DNA of 64,000 nt, from the NCBI GenBank assembly GCA_015178975.1, contig WHVD01000025.1, positions 434,001-498,000 of the forward strand, written 5' to 3'. The position numbers and the translations under genes were made by a program. The notes under the pieces were generated by a model. That model was not told the origin of the DNA, did not search any database, and saw only the letters and a program-made list of their open reading frames with translations. This DNA is from Hysterangium stoloniferum (lineage: Eukaryota > Basidiomycota > Agaricomycetes > Hysterangiales > Hysterangiaceae). Below, in pieces: positions 1-11,964 of this stretch. Position 1 is the first letter of the stretch, and the number at the start of each line of letters is the position of its first letter.

Positions 1-84
1 AAAGTCTCGTAGAACGTAAAGTCTCGTAGAACGCAAAGTCTCGTAGAACGTAAAGTCTCCTTAGAACGGAAAGTCTCCTCAGAG
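1..84. repeat. 17-18 bp tandem repeat, left edge of array
   Basis: Near-identical 17-18 bp units of the type AAAGTCTCGTAGAACGT run from the window edge and change gradually into the next array. The array may continue to the left of the window. Confidence 0.85.
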
Positions 85-300
85 CGGAAACACCCGTTAC
101 AACGGAAACACCCGTTACAACGGAAACACCCGTTACAACGGAAACACCCGTTACAACGGAAACACCCGTTACAACGGAAACACCCGTTACAACGGAAACA
201 CCCGTTACAACGGAAACACCCGTTACAACGGAAACACCCGTTACAACGGAAACACCCGTTACAACGGAAACACCCGTTACAACGGAAACACCCGTTACAA
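85..300. repeat. Perfect 18-bp tandem array, 12 units
   Basis: Twelve consecutive copies of CGGAAACACCCGTTACAA fill exactly 216 bp. There are no spacers, so this is a minisatellite. Such arrays are usually length-variable between strains. Confidence 0.95.
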
Positions 301-600
301 AGAACATACCGGTTACAAAGGAAGGAAACAAAGGTTACAAAAGAAAACAACAGTTACAAAGGAATACAACCATGACAAAAGAAAACAATGATCACGAAAG
401 AAAACAAAGGTCCCAAAAGAAAACAATGGTTACAAAAGAAAACAACAGTCACAAAAGTGTAAGAATGGAAACTGTTTAAAGAACAGAAACCATTACAAAA
501 GGTATTACAAAATACAGAAAGAAATATCACAAATGGAACAATGGGTACAAAAGGAGCAACAGTTTTGAACTGGAATTGATGTGCAATTGACACAGCATTG
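301..600. repeat. Decayed continuation of the minisatellite
   Basis: Irregular A-rich units built on 'ttacaaaggaa' and 'acaaaagaaaac' follow the perfect array and fade by about 560. They look like degenerate copies of the 18-bp unit. The open frames here arise from the repeat and show no protein features. Confidence 0.6.
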
Positions 601-654
601 ATATGATATATATAGCATTGATTGAGAAGAGGAGAACACTCATTAAGCATTCAT

Positions 655-1352
655 GGAGCATTGATATATTGTATTGTATTTTGACATATTTTCTTGTATT
701 TTAATTTATTGCATTTTATTTTGATTTATTTTATTCTATTTTTAAACATTTTATTTTGATTTATTGTATTTTATTTTGATTTTTCCGATTTTATTTAATC
801 TTGAAGCATTTTATTTTCATTTACTGTATTTTATTTCGATTTATTCTATTTTATTTTATTTTTCAACATTTTATTTTCATTTATTGTATTTTATCGCATG
901 CTTCCATGAGGGCGCGGGAAATACTCCCAAAAGGGGGCGGGCAATTCTCCCGGAAAGGTCGTGGGAAATGTGTTCTTGAGGGGCGCGGGAAATGGTCCGG
1001 TGAAGGGCGTGGGAAATGCTGACATGAAGGGCGCGGGAAATTCTCCTGGAGGTGCGTGGGAAATGTTTCCATTGGTCGTATGAAATGGTTCCGCGCATGT
1101 GACAAATACTCCCGGGCGTTCCAAAAATGCTCCCGCGGCCTTAAAAAATACCTCCGCGCACGTAATAAAATACTCCCGCGCGTGGACAAATACTTCCGCG
1201 CGTCACAAAATACCTCCGCGCGTTACAAAATACTTCCGCGCCCGTTACAAAATACTCCCGCGGCGGCACAAATGCTCCCGCGCTGTGAGAAAAGCTCCCG
1301 CGGCGCCATTAAATACTCCCGCGAGTGCAGAAATGCACCCGCGCTGACTAAT
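655..1352. repeat. AT-rich then GC-rich degenerate tandem repeats
   Basis: Positions 655-897 are a T-rich tract of repeated 'ttttatttgattta'-like units. Positions 904-1350 switch abruptly to GC-rich units of about 25-28 bp containing 'gcgcgggaaat', which become 'cgcgttacaaaatactcc' after 1100. Open frames in both strands follow the repeat period and are not genes. Confidence 0.7.
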
Positions 1353-1780
1353 TGAAAAATTCGGGCGCTAACGCGCCCTCACCGGGACAGCTCGCCCTCA
1401 TCGGGATTTCTGGGCCGGATCGGGAAAAACTCGGGCGCTCCGCGCCCTCGGCCTGCGGCGCCTAAAAACGCCCACCACCCACCGTACAACTTTACTTTAT
1501 ATGATGGCGGAAATGTCTAAAACATTCCAAGTAAAATAGCTAAAATAGGATAGAAATAAAGTTCAATATGTCTCTAAATGTCTCAGATCTCAGTGTATAT
1601 AAGGAGCTCTGCTCCAGCCATGAAATATAACCAATCTTATCAACCCATTTATCACCACATGTTAAGTTCCTGAACAAAGCTCCACGGATAGTCCCGTGGA
1701 GGTTTCTCCAGTAACTATATTCCGAACACACACTTTCTGGGTAATAGGTCCGGGGAGTTTCCGGGAATATTAGTAGTACA
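1353..1780. other. No gene seen
   Basis: A GC-rich stretch (1353-1480) leads into a mixed-composition sequence. Short matches to the family-A LTR, such as 'gtggaggtttctccag' near 1698, suggest an eroded LTR edge. No coding feature can be supported. Confidence 0.4.
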
Positions 1781-2755
1781 AGGGTCATATCAGAATAGTT
1801 ACCAGAGAATGGGTATGACTGAGATGGACTTGGCTTCAGCTTATAGGCTGCACCCTCGTACACTCATTCGGGCATCCATATTTCAAACTGACAGAATGCA
1901 TACAGGAAGATATAGATTCCGGAGTTCCCGTGGGATTTCCGGGAATCGAGTGTGCAGACAGACAAGAGGACTAGAGACTGTTCAAGGGTCAAACTTGTTT
2001 GGGGGAAAACTTGTTCGAGATTGAAACTGGATTCTAAGTACATGAATATAGCAGACTTATATAGACTGTGAAATGTAATAATACCAAATCTGGTATTAAT
2101 GAGAGGCAGAACTATTAAACATAAAATGAAACAAGTAAATACTAAACTAGGAATGAGGGACAGAATGGAACAGGAGCGGAGAACAAATCATGACAGGTCA
2201 TTTAACCATAACTGGAGCGGGGCTCAGTTAGGAGGGTTCCGGAAGTCCGGTCGGAGTCCGGTGACTTGGTGCACAAGATAGTTTCGGGTATAGACAGGTT
2301 TGATGTGTGGGAGGTCCGGCGGAGTCTGGTGGGTTTTCTGATGACTGGTGTGTGAGACGCAGAGACAGATCATAACAGGAGTGGGGTTCTATGCTCTGTT
2401 AGAGGGGTTCCAGGAGTCCGGTCGGAGTCCAGTGACTGGTACATAAGACACAGAGTGTCGGGTGTACATAGAGTGGAGTCCGGAGTCTGGTGGAGTCCGG
2501 AATCTGGTGGAGTCCGGAATCTGGTGGAGTCCGGAATCTGGTGGAGTCCGGAATCTGGTGGAGTCCAAGGACTGGTGTATGAGACAGAGGGTTAGGTGCA
2601 GACAGGTGGGTGCATACAGAGAGTCAGGCATACACAAGTTGATGTGCGGGCTCTGGTGGGAACTCCGGTTGTAACTATACAATATAGAGGGTCGGGAGCA
2701 TGTAGGATGGGGTCCGGGGGCCTGGAGGCCAGTGGGTTTTCCAGTTCCTGACACC
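1780..2755 (-). mobile_element. Decayed family-A LTR
   Basis: It shares with the better family-A copies the motif 'acttggcttcagcttatagg', the 'gacaggtcattt' block and the terminal 'ctccggttgtaac' at about 2660-2676. The orientation is minus (TGTTA end to the left). Internal blocks are duplicated and expanded, including a 17-bp tandem repeat at 2475-2576. Both ends are too eroded to read a target duplication. Confidence 0.6.
2475..2576. repeat. 17-bp tandem repeat, about 6 units
   Basis: Units of GGAGTCCGGAATCTGGT lie head to tail: five good copies to 2559, then one divergent copy. It is a local expansion inside the family-A LTR relic. Confidence 0.85.
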
Positions 2756-3540
2756 ACATCAGTGTGTCACTGCAGCTAGTAGTTTATTGCCACCTCTTAG
2801 TTGAGCATCTGGCATCTAGGATTCCCTGTCACCTCTTGTTGAGTAATTTGAATGTTTGTTACATTTCTTGTTATTTGTAGTTTAAGACTTCAGTCACCTC
2901 TTGTTGAGTAATTTGACTGATTATTACATTACAAATAATCCCTGTTCCCTTGCTCATTTATTGTGAAACAGTACAGCATATTCACTGTAATCCCATCGTC
3001 AATTGGGATCACTGGCAGTCACACGAGTTGACAGGACCATGGTGTATTGTCCAGAACAAGACAGGATACAGGCAAGTGCAGCATACAGTAAGGAAAGAGA
3101 AAGAAAACTACCTAGGCTTTATATGCTGTGATCACGTGGTAGAACAAAAGGAGTAGAACAAAGGAGTGGAACAAGGGAGTGGAACAAAGGGACAATGAGT
3201 AAGACTGGGGCACCAGGCTTACATTCACATAATTAAATACTGAGAATATCCTTGCAAGATCCTAAGACTACATTAAGATACTGATAAGTTAGTATCACAG
3301 TAGACCCTGTAGGTTAGTGTAAATAAAGCATATATTAGCCAAATAGTGTTTTATTCTATATCTAATCTTTTGACCTGTTTATAAATATTTTTACTGTTTG
3401 ATAAATAGTATAAAATATATATAAACTAGCTAGAATCGAAGTTAAATCTAGATTCTGAATCAGTGAATTGTTATTCATATTTTAAGTACATATTTTCACA
3501 GAAAAGAACAAGCTTGCAAAAGCAGCTCTCAAAACCTTCT
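2756..3540. other. No gene seen; short direct repeat
   Basis: The phrase 'cacctcttgttgagtaattt' occurs at about 2832 and 2892, a 60-bp-spaced direct repeat. The rest is AT-rich, with 'ggagtggaacaa' repeats near 3150-3190. Nothing coding is supported. Confidence 0.4.
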
Positions 3541-6350
3541 TTGCGAAGTAGGGTGCATATATTCAAGTAAACTCTTGACTTCAGGGGTTCTAAGTCTATT
3601 CAGGCTGCCACTGATTAATATCAAATACTTAAATTATTTTACCTTGCAGTGAATTGAGTATTTGCACATTTTGATAGAGCATTGGACTCCTTTTTCAGAA
3701 AATAGTATTAAAGTAAGGCTAATACATCACAGATTCAGTTGGTAGAACAGCTTGAAGTATTCATTTTTCAATCTGATCATGAATATCATCAAGAATTGGT
3801 AGTGTTATTCTGATCAATTTCCAAATGTCCAACCAGTTGTAATATTTAGACAATTGGTCTATCCTTGTTATGTGCCAACCAGCCCCTGAAGCATGAGTGC
3901 TCAAATCTAACTTTGCTTCATACTCTTTTAAAGCAGAGACTAGTGTCTCATAAGAAATCATGAATTTCTCTCCAATATTTCTAATATTTTGTTTGGCATA
4001 TTTAGGTCTTTTGGCTAATTTGGCTTCATAGACTGTTATTGGCAGAGGAACTTGATCAAGCAATGCCTGCTCATCAGGGCTACATGCTTCATGATTTTGA
4101 ATTGGTTCTTGTATAGATGGAGCCAGACACCAGGTCAAATAGTGGACATGATATTTGATCTTTTCTTGCCAATCTAGCCACTGTACCATTTGTTCAGCAT
4201 AATCTCTTTTGCTTACACCTTTATATGCTTTTTTGGCATACTCAATGTGGTAACACTATGGTGTTTCTATTGAGAAGTTGTCAGTTGCTCCAAAATGTTG
4301 GATAAACTCTGGGTAGTGCCAATGTGTTACGACCGGACAATCCCGCCGGACTCCGGGCACTAACCTGTACGCCACCACACCCTACACGCACCAAATGTCT
4401 GTTTATAGGATTTCCCGCCTGGACTCCGTACATCAAGACTTGTTACATTCGACCTCATTACGATACATATCAGTCACTGGACTTCTCCTGGACTCCGTCT
4501 CTGTCTATGTCCGTCTTCGTCCCATGCATCAGTCACTGGACCCCGCTCAGAATCCCGTCACCACTCTAATCGAGCCCCGTTCCCATTTTAGTCAAATGAC
4601 CTGTCATGATTTGTACTCCGCTCCCACTCCATTTCCCATTATGGGTTATGCTTTGTCACAATTTGGACTCCGTCCCGTTCCTAACACCAATTTGGTGTTT
4701 ACTATTCCCATTTTATGTTTTGCTCACTTTGTTTCATTATTACTGGATTCGGTATGACATTTACTCCACAGTCTATTTAAACTGGCAGATGTTGTACATA
4801 CAATCCAGTCAGAAAATTAGCTTAGATTCCCCCCAGTAATCTAATACATTTTCCACTCTAAAACCCTACTTGATTCACACCACTCGCACTAGTCGGAGCC
4901 CACAGGCTCTGGCATATCTATCTCTCTCACCAGTCTCGACTCACGACCCACGACCTCCAACTTACAACTCACGACCCATGACCCCCACCCGGACTCCCCG
5001 GGATTCCCGTCTGCCTGTCTGAAATTGGACAACACGATCTAGCGAGGGTGCAGCCTATAAGCTGAAGCCAAGTCCTACCGGATATTCCACGAGTTTCTCC
5101 AGAGACCCGCCCTGTACATATCCTAACACAATGAGTATGAAGTTTTGGTATATTAAAATGATTAATTGTGCCCTTCTTGCCTTTGCATGCTCCTGTTTTG
5201 ATGAAAATATTTTTTTGATGGAAGGCAGTGTTATATTTGAGCAGTTGTAGTAAAGTGCTGTCAGTATGTGACTGATACTGTGCAAGATAAAAGAAATCAA
5301 GCTCAGCCCTAGTGGCTCAAATAGCTTCTGGTGGAACAGCTCCAGCAATCACTGTCAGAAATGATGACTGGAGATCTTGGTGCTCTTTTCCAGACCACTG
5401 TGAAAGTTTTGATATACCACCAGTGAAATGGTGAAATCCTGGTCACTTTGGAAGTCTTCTAAATCTAGAATCTAGTTCAAGTTTGGAAATTATGTTTGTA
5501 TTCCAAGTAGCACAATGATCTTTAAAAGCTTTATGAACCCCAAGCAACACATCAGGGCATACTGCTTTGCAGATGTCTGTTTCTGGGAAGTCTATCCACC
5601 ATGGTTCTTCAACACCATTAAGGCCAATATTATGGCTTCCATTGCAAACCTCCATGTTTCTGAATCAGGAAATTTTCTCCTAATAGAATGAATGACTGAA
5701 AGAACATCTGAGCCAGTCTGAGATTTACAAGTATTAGAGCCACTCAGCTGGTGAGTGCCAGTACAACATGTGCAACAGTTACATAGGTGCTAAACAACAG
5801 CTAAGTGATTGCTCTGGGTGATCACAAGGATAGGCAGCTAGCCTAATTTCCTTTTGTACCAATCCCTCACTATCAACCATTTCCTTAGGTATAGTAGCAT
5901 ATAAGATAAGAAGTTGTAAGATGTGTTGCATGCAAAGATGGTAGAGTCATCTGGCAAGAATTCCAGAAAGTAGCTTTGCCTCTGCTGGGGATTTAAACTC
6001 AAGTTTGGGAAATTTTCCCTTTCACAACATTTCACATGGCAACCATGCATGGCTGCTTTGTTTATCCCTGATCTTTTTTTGCATATGCCCACTTGCAAGC
6101 AATAAAGGTTTGACTTTCTTATCCCCACTGAAGTTTGTGAGATGTGTACTATCTGTAGTCAAGAGATAGGGATTCATTGTGATATCCTCTGGAAATTTGG
6201 CCTGAGTATCATTCCAGAACTCCCCACTGGCTATTTCACTGTAGCAATGGTCTGTGTGACCCTTATTGAGATATTCTTCATATGGTACATAATCCTTGTC
6301 ACCTGAAAAATCAGGATTTGCTTCCAACCATTCCAAACACTTCACTGGGT
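3541..6350 (-). pseudogene. Plavaka-family transposase relic, split by a solo LTR
   Basis: The minus strand encodes in order: a segment with 'TDSTHLTNFSGDKKVKPLLL' (about 6210-6110), which resembles the catalytic-region signature of Plavaka DNA transposases; 'KAVCPDVLLGVHKAFKDH' near 5560; the 'FNIPKLHTHWHYPEF' region; then 'GATDNFSIET' and 'YAEQMVQWLDWQEK' near 4190. Plavaka elements are Agaricomycete CACTA-related DNA transposons. Removing the LTR at 4325-5128 and one CAATG copy joins ...LHTH to WHYPEF in frame, so the gene still read across this point when the LTR landed. Several stops and frameshifts now break it, and no terminal inverted repeats were identified. It is not active. Confidence 0.75.
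4325..5128 (+). mobile_element. Solo LTR, family A
   Basis: This is an 804-bp LTR starting TGTTACGACC and ending TCCTAACA. It is flanked by a perfect 5-bp target duplication, CAATG (4320-4324 and 5129-5133). No internal element sequence is present, so it is a solo LTR left by LTR-LTR recombination. It interrupts the Plavaka relic. Confidence 0.93.
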
Positions 6351-6421
6351 TTTGCTAGAGAAGGAGTTAAGGATCAAGTGGAGCCTCAGGTAAATTTATC
6401 CACTTCCCTGTCCACACTGGT

Positions 6422-7440
6422 TGTGAGAGGTACTGCGAAATATATTCCAAAATATAGCCCAGATGGATCCACACTATATTTCAATTATTATTTCTATTTT
6501 CTCTCTATTGTATCATACACATATATTAGTTCGATGACCTATGTAATCCTATGGTACATAGACTCTTGTGGGTGCATACACACTAGACCTATGTACTTTA
6601 GCACCTATAGTTAAAACTCAGACACTTTTTACCCCATAACCACAACTTGCCCAGACACCTAATAAAACTAGAGACAAATATATAACTCAGTATTTGTGCA
6701 CAGTTGCGAGCAAATGACTGAAATATGTATTTACCTAGAGACAAATATGTAACTAGTAAATGCATGTAAGTGAAAAAGTAAAAGTGACAAAATAAGAAAG
6801 GGCCTTTACCTCAGTATTTGTGTGCAGTTGCGAGCAAATGACTGAGGTGCAACTAACTAGAAGTCAAGTATATATATTGTTCAATGACAATAGGGAACAA
6901 AGGACAATAGGTAACAAAGGACAATAGGTAACAAAAGACAATAGGTAAACAATAACAGGCTTTTGTTGTCCCTGTACGAGCAACATACTTCGAGTCAAGA
7001 CTATAACGTGCTTGCTATTTTTAACAACACCCACTTAGTGCCCTGCAAGTTGTGATTGGGATATCATCTCGACCATCACAGACGGGCTTCAACTATCAGT
7101 GCAATCACCATTTCAAACTATATTAGTTGAAACCTGAACTGTTATCTCAATTCACATGGACTACATCCACACTACTCTGCTTTGTTCGACTCTCTTATAT
7201 TATTTCCTTAATCATTAAAGCAGTCACTCAGAATCATACTGTAAAGTCAATTCTCTTCCAGTCATCTTAGCTATCTATTTGGTACTTAAGATAACTAATC
7301 CTTCCAGTGTATTGAACTTAGACAGTCAATACATGCTTTGATCTGTATTAGACTTAGATAGTCAATACATTGTCATGTCGTACCTAAACGGTTGATATTC
7401 TTCATATATAGAATGGTCAGAAATTTCACAACTCTTCACA
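6422..7440 (+). mobile_element. 5' LTR of a Ty3 element, family B
   Basis: The 1019-bp LTR begins TGTGAGAGG and ends CTCTTCACA, like the complete copies at 27708 and 40942 (about 620 bp). It is longer because of an insertion of about 370 bp (about 6660-7027) that carries its own short repeats. The same internal sequence follows it as follows the 5' LTR at 28337, so it is a 5' LTR and not a solo one. Confidence 0.85.
6660..7027. repeat. Insertion with internal repeats inside the family-B LTR
   Basis: This block is absent from the other family-B LTRs. It contains two copies of a segment of about 50 bp around 'ttgcgagcaaatgactga' (6706 and 6829) and four units of 'ggacaataggtaacaaa' (6883-6945). 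No terminal inverted repeats are obvious. Confidence 0.6.
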
Positions 7441-9060
7441 GTGGTGATCTGATCCAGACCATTCTTTCTCTACGAAGAAAACCTCTATTAAAAGTAACAG
7501 ACTCCTTTACACATGATGACTACAGGCAAAGAACAGGCCACGAAACCTTCAGCAGGATCAAGTTGTTCCTTCCCACAATGAAGACCTGCTAGTCTCGAAC
7601 TGCCTGGAAACGTTACAATGAGAAAGCCTTCACTGACTTCCCGAAAACAAACCTCTGTTGGAGGCTCTCCCTGAACCAAAGTCGAACCAGCAATGGCCAG
7701 CAAATTAGGACCACCTTCATGCCAGGAACTATTGAAAACACCAGAAAGAAACCTTTCACCTACCCAACAATAAGGATGTGATTCTGGAATTTCCATCACA
7801 ACAGGTAATGCTTCAATGTGCCTACCACAGACAACTGGCTTATGATGAACCAATGAACAACAAGTGGGACATGTACTATGCCTCTCAGATTTCAGAGGAG
7901 GAAGTTACAGCAATTACGCAGGAGTACCAAATGAGATACTCCACTATGCCTCTGTCAATCACAACTTGGTTAGGTAGGTATCATGGGATTCTATTGGCTC
8001 AAACCCTCTTCACACAATCAAGGACTCTGGAAGAGGTCACTCAATCAATCCCCAAATGGTCCGAAGAGCTCGTAATCCCGATGGTGAGAGGAAGAATGGC
8101 AATAAAAGGGAATTGTTTATCGAACTTGTGGATTTGTTTAAAGTAAATGATGATACATTGCAAATTTTGCATGTACTGATCAGACACCTTCATGCTGTCC
8201 CCAAGGTCAATTATTGATACATATACATTTGGATTTTAGAACACTCCCTCTATGAAAGGTCACCCAAGATATCTTTGTGTATTTCAGCCTTCAGTCTAGA
8301 CTCTTGCACATCCAGCAAAGTGTGACAAGATGATGATAGAGTTATTGGATCAATTCAACAAGACAACGCAAATACCCCCTTCTCCGGTTTCAACAATGGA
8401 CTCATTTATATGAGAGCTCAAGGGTTCCCCTGACACTTGTTTCCTCCGTTCGGTCAATCGCCTGCTGATTATAGAAGGCTTTCCAATGGACATGAGAATC
8501 AAAGTGACAGAACACCTACAGGAAAAGGATATCCCAGTCAAACTTTTCCTCTATCAACCACAACCACGTCGCCTTCTTAGCATGGCTGAACTGGGAATGG
8601 AAGCCTCGAAGGAACATTGAATGACTCCCAATGTAGAAACTCCATGTGCCAGAGTAACCTTCAACACCCCTTCTACCACCCTGAATCCTTTTGATGACTC
8701 TCACCGGAATCTAGACAGATCAGCTGCCAATAAAGGTCGACTGTCCTTCCAAACCACATTTTTGAGGGTATTGCAGGCCAGGTATTTGGTCAAGGATCAC
8801 GAGACCCAGATGAAACTCGCTGACCCCTGCCTATCAAATCCAATCCCTTCATCACTCCCTGAGGAGAGCCAAGCAACTCATCTGGGAGCTCGGATAGCTC
8901 CTATAGTAAATGGCATCAGGGATGTGGGGGGCAAAACCCTGGGACCCCTAGGCTTCCAAACCGCTCTAGCTTCCAAAGTGATGACTTACCTAAGGAGAAG
9001 GCACTTACCCTCAACATGAACGACATCAAGATCAAATGGTCTGAGTGCCACATCAATGTA
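7441..9060 (+). pseudogene. Truncated Ty3 gag relic
   Basis: Gag starts at ATG 7516, parallel to the better copy at 28420, and is collinear with it to about 9050 ('gacatcaagatcaaatgg'). Several frameshifts break the frame. In-frame TGA codons at 7579 and 8821 sit at the same places as TGA 28483 and 30568 in the other copy. The element stops abruptly, with no protease, polymerase or 3' LTR. At about 7750-7800 it shows the uninterrupted form of the site where the other copy carries a solo LTR. Confidence 0.85.
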
Positions 9061-9179
9061 GAGTTGACCTTTACCAATAGGTCAATGAAGTACATGCATA
9101 AATACTGTTACAAGAGCCATGATTGTACGGCTATGGAATTTGGAACAACACCAGATGAAATTCAGTGTTGATTGGAGCT

Positions 9180-9620
9180 AATCACACTGTCTCCAAAATT
9201 GATTGGAGTCTGTATATCCAAACACTAGAGCATTCTCTCTATGAAAAGTTGCCCAACATACCCTTTGCATATTTCAGCCTCAGAACCAGACTCATGCACA
9301 ACCAAGAGAAGCATGAAAGATGATGATGGAATTACTCCATGCCTACAATGAAATGACACAGGTACCTTCATCTCTGGTCTCAACAGCTGAGTTTTTTGTT
9401 CAAGGCTCAGAGGGTCTTCTGATACCAGTTTCCTCTGCTCACTCAATTGCCTATTAATATTGGATACTTTTCCATTGGACATGAGAATCAAAGTGACAGA
9501 ATGTCTACAGGAAAGGGCATTCTGATCAGCAGTTTCTTCCACCAACCATAACTGTGTTGCCTTTTCAGTATGGCTGAACTAGAGAAAGAAGTTCTGACCC
9601 TCATTCCTGAGTAACATTCA
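9180..9620 (+). pseudogene. Second, more diverged Ty3 gag fragment
   Basis: The sequence from 'tggagtctgtatatccaaac' (9203) to about 9600 is collinear with 29950-30360 of the Ty3 gag and so duplicates part of the preceding fragment. It is more diverged and broken by stops. It is probably a relic of another element. Confidence 0.7.
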
Positions 9621-9900
9621 GAGCTACCCCTGTCACCCACTGTGGACATACTGTACTGGTGATGGTAATGAGGAAGCAGCTCAGGGGTTTACCAATGACT
9701 ACATTCATTGTGATGAATGTCATAATTAGTCTCATATTGCTTGTCAGTGTGAAGGAAAAGCTAGTAACCTTGGAAATAAGCCATTCATTTGTGATGAATG
9801 TGATATGGTTCAGAGTCAACTGGCATTGCAACCTCAATCAGAATGGTATGTATGTGGATATTTGGATAACCTTTTACAGATGTGTTTTAAATTGCTCAAC
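9621..9900 (+). pseudogene. Possible decayed PHD-finger fragment
   Basis: One plus-strand frame reads 'WTYCTGDGNEEAAQ', then 'IHCDECHN', a stop, 'SHIACQCEGK' and 'PFICDECDM'. The C-x2-C ... H-x2-C ... C-x2-C spacing resembles a PHD zinc finger. One cysteine of the first pair is missing and a TAG interrupts. No flanking gene is recognisable. A chance cysteine cluster cannot be excluded. Confidence 0.3.
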
Positions 9901-10080
9901 AGCTCAACAGCTAAATAACCATGCTACTCAACCTTTTCACAAGCACCTCTTGTAAGTTTCCAAATCAAACTTCACCTTCAATTGTCTTAATGCATGTTAA
10001 CCACATCTAGACCTGGTTTGGGTGCCCTTACACAACATGGGAAGTACAGTATTACTATCCTGTGCAGTTAATTCGACTTG

Positions 10081-10224
10081 TGTTGAATGTATGAGAATCT
10101 TGCATTTGATTTGTTAATAAATTTTGTAATTAAATAAGAACTACTGTACAGCTGCTTACTAATACTAATGCTTTTTTGCTCACATCCACCATGTCTTGAC
10201 ATATTTCACCCACCATATTCTTCA
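10081..10224 (+). repeat. 5' LTR of the LARD-like element
   Basis: 144 bp, TGTTGAATG...ATTCTTCA. It pairs with the LTR at 12995-13140. Confidence 0.85.
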
Positions 10225-10225
10225 A

Positions 10226-10237
10226 GGTTATGGGCCC
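10226..10237 (+). promoter_or_regulatory. Primer-binding site, half-tRNA type
   Basis: GGTTATGGGCCC lies one base after the 5' LTR. It is complementary, with one difference, to the anticodon-loop region of eukaryotic initiator tRNA-Met (GGGCTCATAACC). Priming from a cleaved initiator tRNA is known for copia elements. The same 12-mer follows two other LTRs in this window. Confidence 0.7.
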
Positions 10238-11009
10238 TGAAGACTTATTGTTCAGATTTGTCAGCACACATTTTCAGTCCTTCAAGTATTGACTTGTCAT
10301 ATCCTTTTTAGGCAGCCATATAGAAGGGCTCAAAAGCGGCAGTATTCACATGGGACAGATTCCAGAGCAGTACATTTGACTTGCAGGAAGGACTCTGCAG
10401 TTGGTTGATTCTTGTGGGAAGGGCTCCACAGTGTGAAGAGTCAAGTCATTTACCACTCAATGTGTGAGCAATATTGACTTGTAACAGTGCAATAGAGAGA
10501 TTGACTTATTAGGATAGTAGTATTAATGATATAATAGTCTACTCCTCTAATGATAGAAGTAGGATCAACCCTCACGGTGTGATCAATGAGATGAAGTACT
10601 TAAGAATGGAGATTGACCTCAAGGTGCAATTGGACTGATGGGGGTCAGGATGTGGATTGATTTAGAGGTGCAATTAGGGATTACTTATAGAATGAGAGAG
10701 AGTAGGAATAGTGTTGCTACTATGAGAAAGGAATGGAATAGATTCGAGAGATGTATTCTATTGTGCTAAGGAGGATATCTGAAAACTATTAAGTATACCA
10801 AATTCTAATATACTCTAAAGGTCATTTAAACATCTGGGATGTGATTCAAACATAATTTGGTTTTTAAAACTTTCAAAAAGTTTTGAACTCTCTCATACAT
10901 TACAAACTAATGAATCTTTCTGGACACAAGTAGACAATAAAAAAAAATTAGTAGTTTGAAACACTAATACTTTTAAAAAATAGATACCTTTAAATAGTCC
11001 ATTCCATGC

Positions 11010-11443
11010 ATATGTATATCATTGGCACCTCTAAATACATATGTATTACTTCGGAATAGATCTGTCAATCTAAACAGATTTCTACTTGATTCAACATACC
11101 CAGAATATATAGGGGGTTTTACTTAATAAAGACAGCTGTGGTATGAAAAATTTCCAATAATATTTTACATATTTTACATGGAAATAACTTCATTACGACT
11201 TTTAAAAAACAAAGTACTAATAAAAGTATTAGTAGGCATCTGTAAAAGGAAGGAAATCATATACAATGGAATTTGTTAAATAACTATGGGTTGTATAAGA
11301 TGTAATATGGAGAACTATTTCTGATAGTTGTTTTTTGATGATATAATTGTTTCAGAATAGATATCACTATTTAAAGATGGAGTTTTGTAAAAATAAGACT
11401 TTTATTAGTAAATATTTGAGATTATAGTAATTATAAACACCCT
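11010..11443. repeat. Dispersed repeat of about 430 bp, copy 1
   Basis: Collinear with 46822-47245; the shared phrases include 'tttaaaaaacaaagta' and 'atttaaagatg'. It lies inside the LARD-like element. The other copy abuts copia gag debris, so it may be a copia LTR or 5' region. Confidence 0.65.
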
Positions 11444-11554
11444 CCTAAGTTTATCTGTGAAGACAAGTTGAATAGTAGCAAGCAAGCTTTGACTATTTCA
11501 GTGTGAGGCTTTGCTCACAGTCAAAATATAAGTGTGGTAATGCAGATGTTATTG

Positions 11555-11760
11555 AGACAGAACCCCAAACCAATACTTGTGTGGTGCAGGTGGTGGTTGT
11601 TGGGGTTAAAAGTGCCTGGGCTTGTCTCATGCACCCACAAGCATACATGGACCTTTGCACTACTAAATGTGAGATGTATCTTGTGTTTGAAGTAAAGGAA
11701 AAATAATATAAAATATAGAAAAAATAAAGAATTAAAGTAATACTCAGTTCCCTCATGGAG
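11555..11760 (-). mobile_element. Truncated family-B-like LTR fragment
   Basis: Diverged but collinear with 42700-42930, the solo LTR at 42463. Shared features are 'ggtggttgttggggttaaa', 'gcacccacaag.atac' and the 'aatactc...ccctca' end. It is truncated on the left and nested in the LARD-like element. Confidence 0.5.
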
Positions 11761-11964
11761 TATTGCACTGTTTGCAGCCAATCCTTCACACACAGTATCT
11801 GTTTAGTCTACATATTATAGACTGTTTGGTATGTTTTTGTCAGACACTAGGCTTTTCTTTTGCAGCCACACATTTTCCCCATTAATTGTTCATAATTCCA
11901 CATTGACATCACCTTGCTTATCCTAACTGCTGGGAAGGACTCTGGTTTTGGACCTTGGAGGTGG

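Noticed and set aside
85-300. CRISPR-like regular repeat
   Set aside because: The units are contiguous with no spacers, and the genome is eukaryotic.
881-1355. Overlapping arginine/proline-rich frames
   Set aside because: Compositional artefact of the GC-rich degenerate repeats.
6417-7445. CTGGT/GTGGT flanks as a target duplication of a solo LTR
   Set aside because: The right-hand GTGGT belongs to the internal sequence that also follows the 5' LTR at 28336, so this is a 5' LTR of a truncated element.
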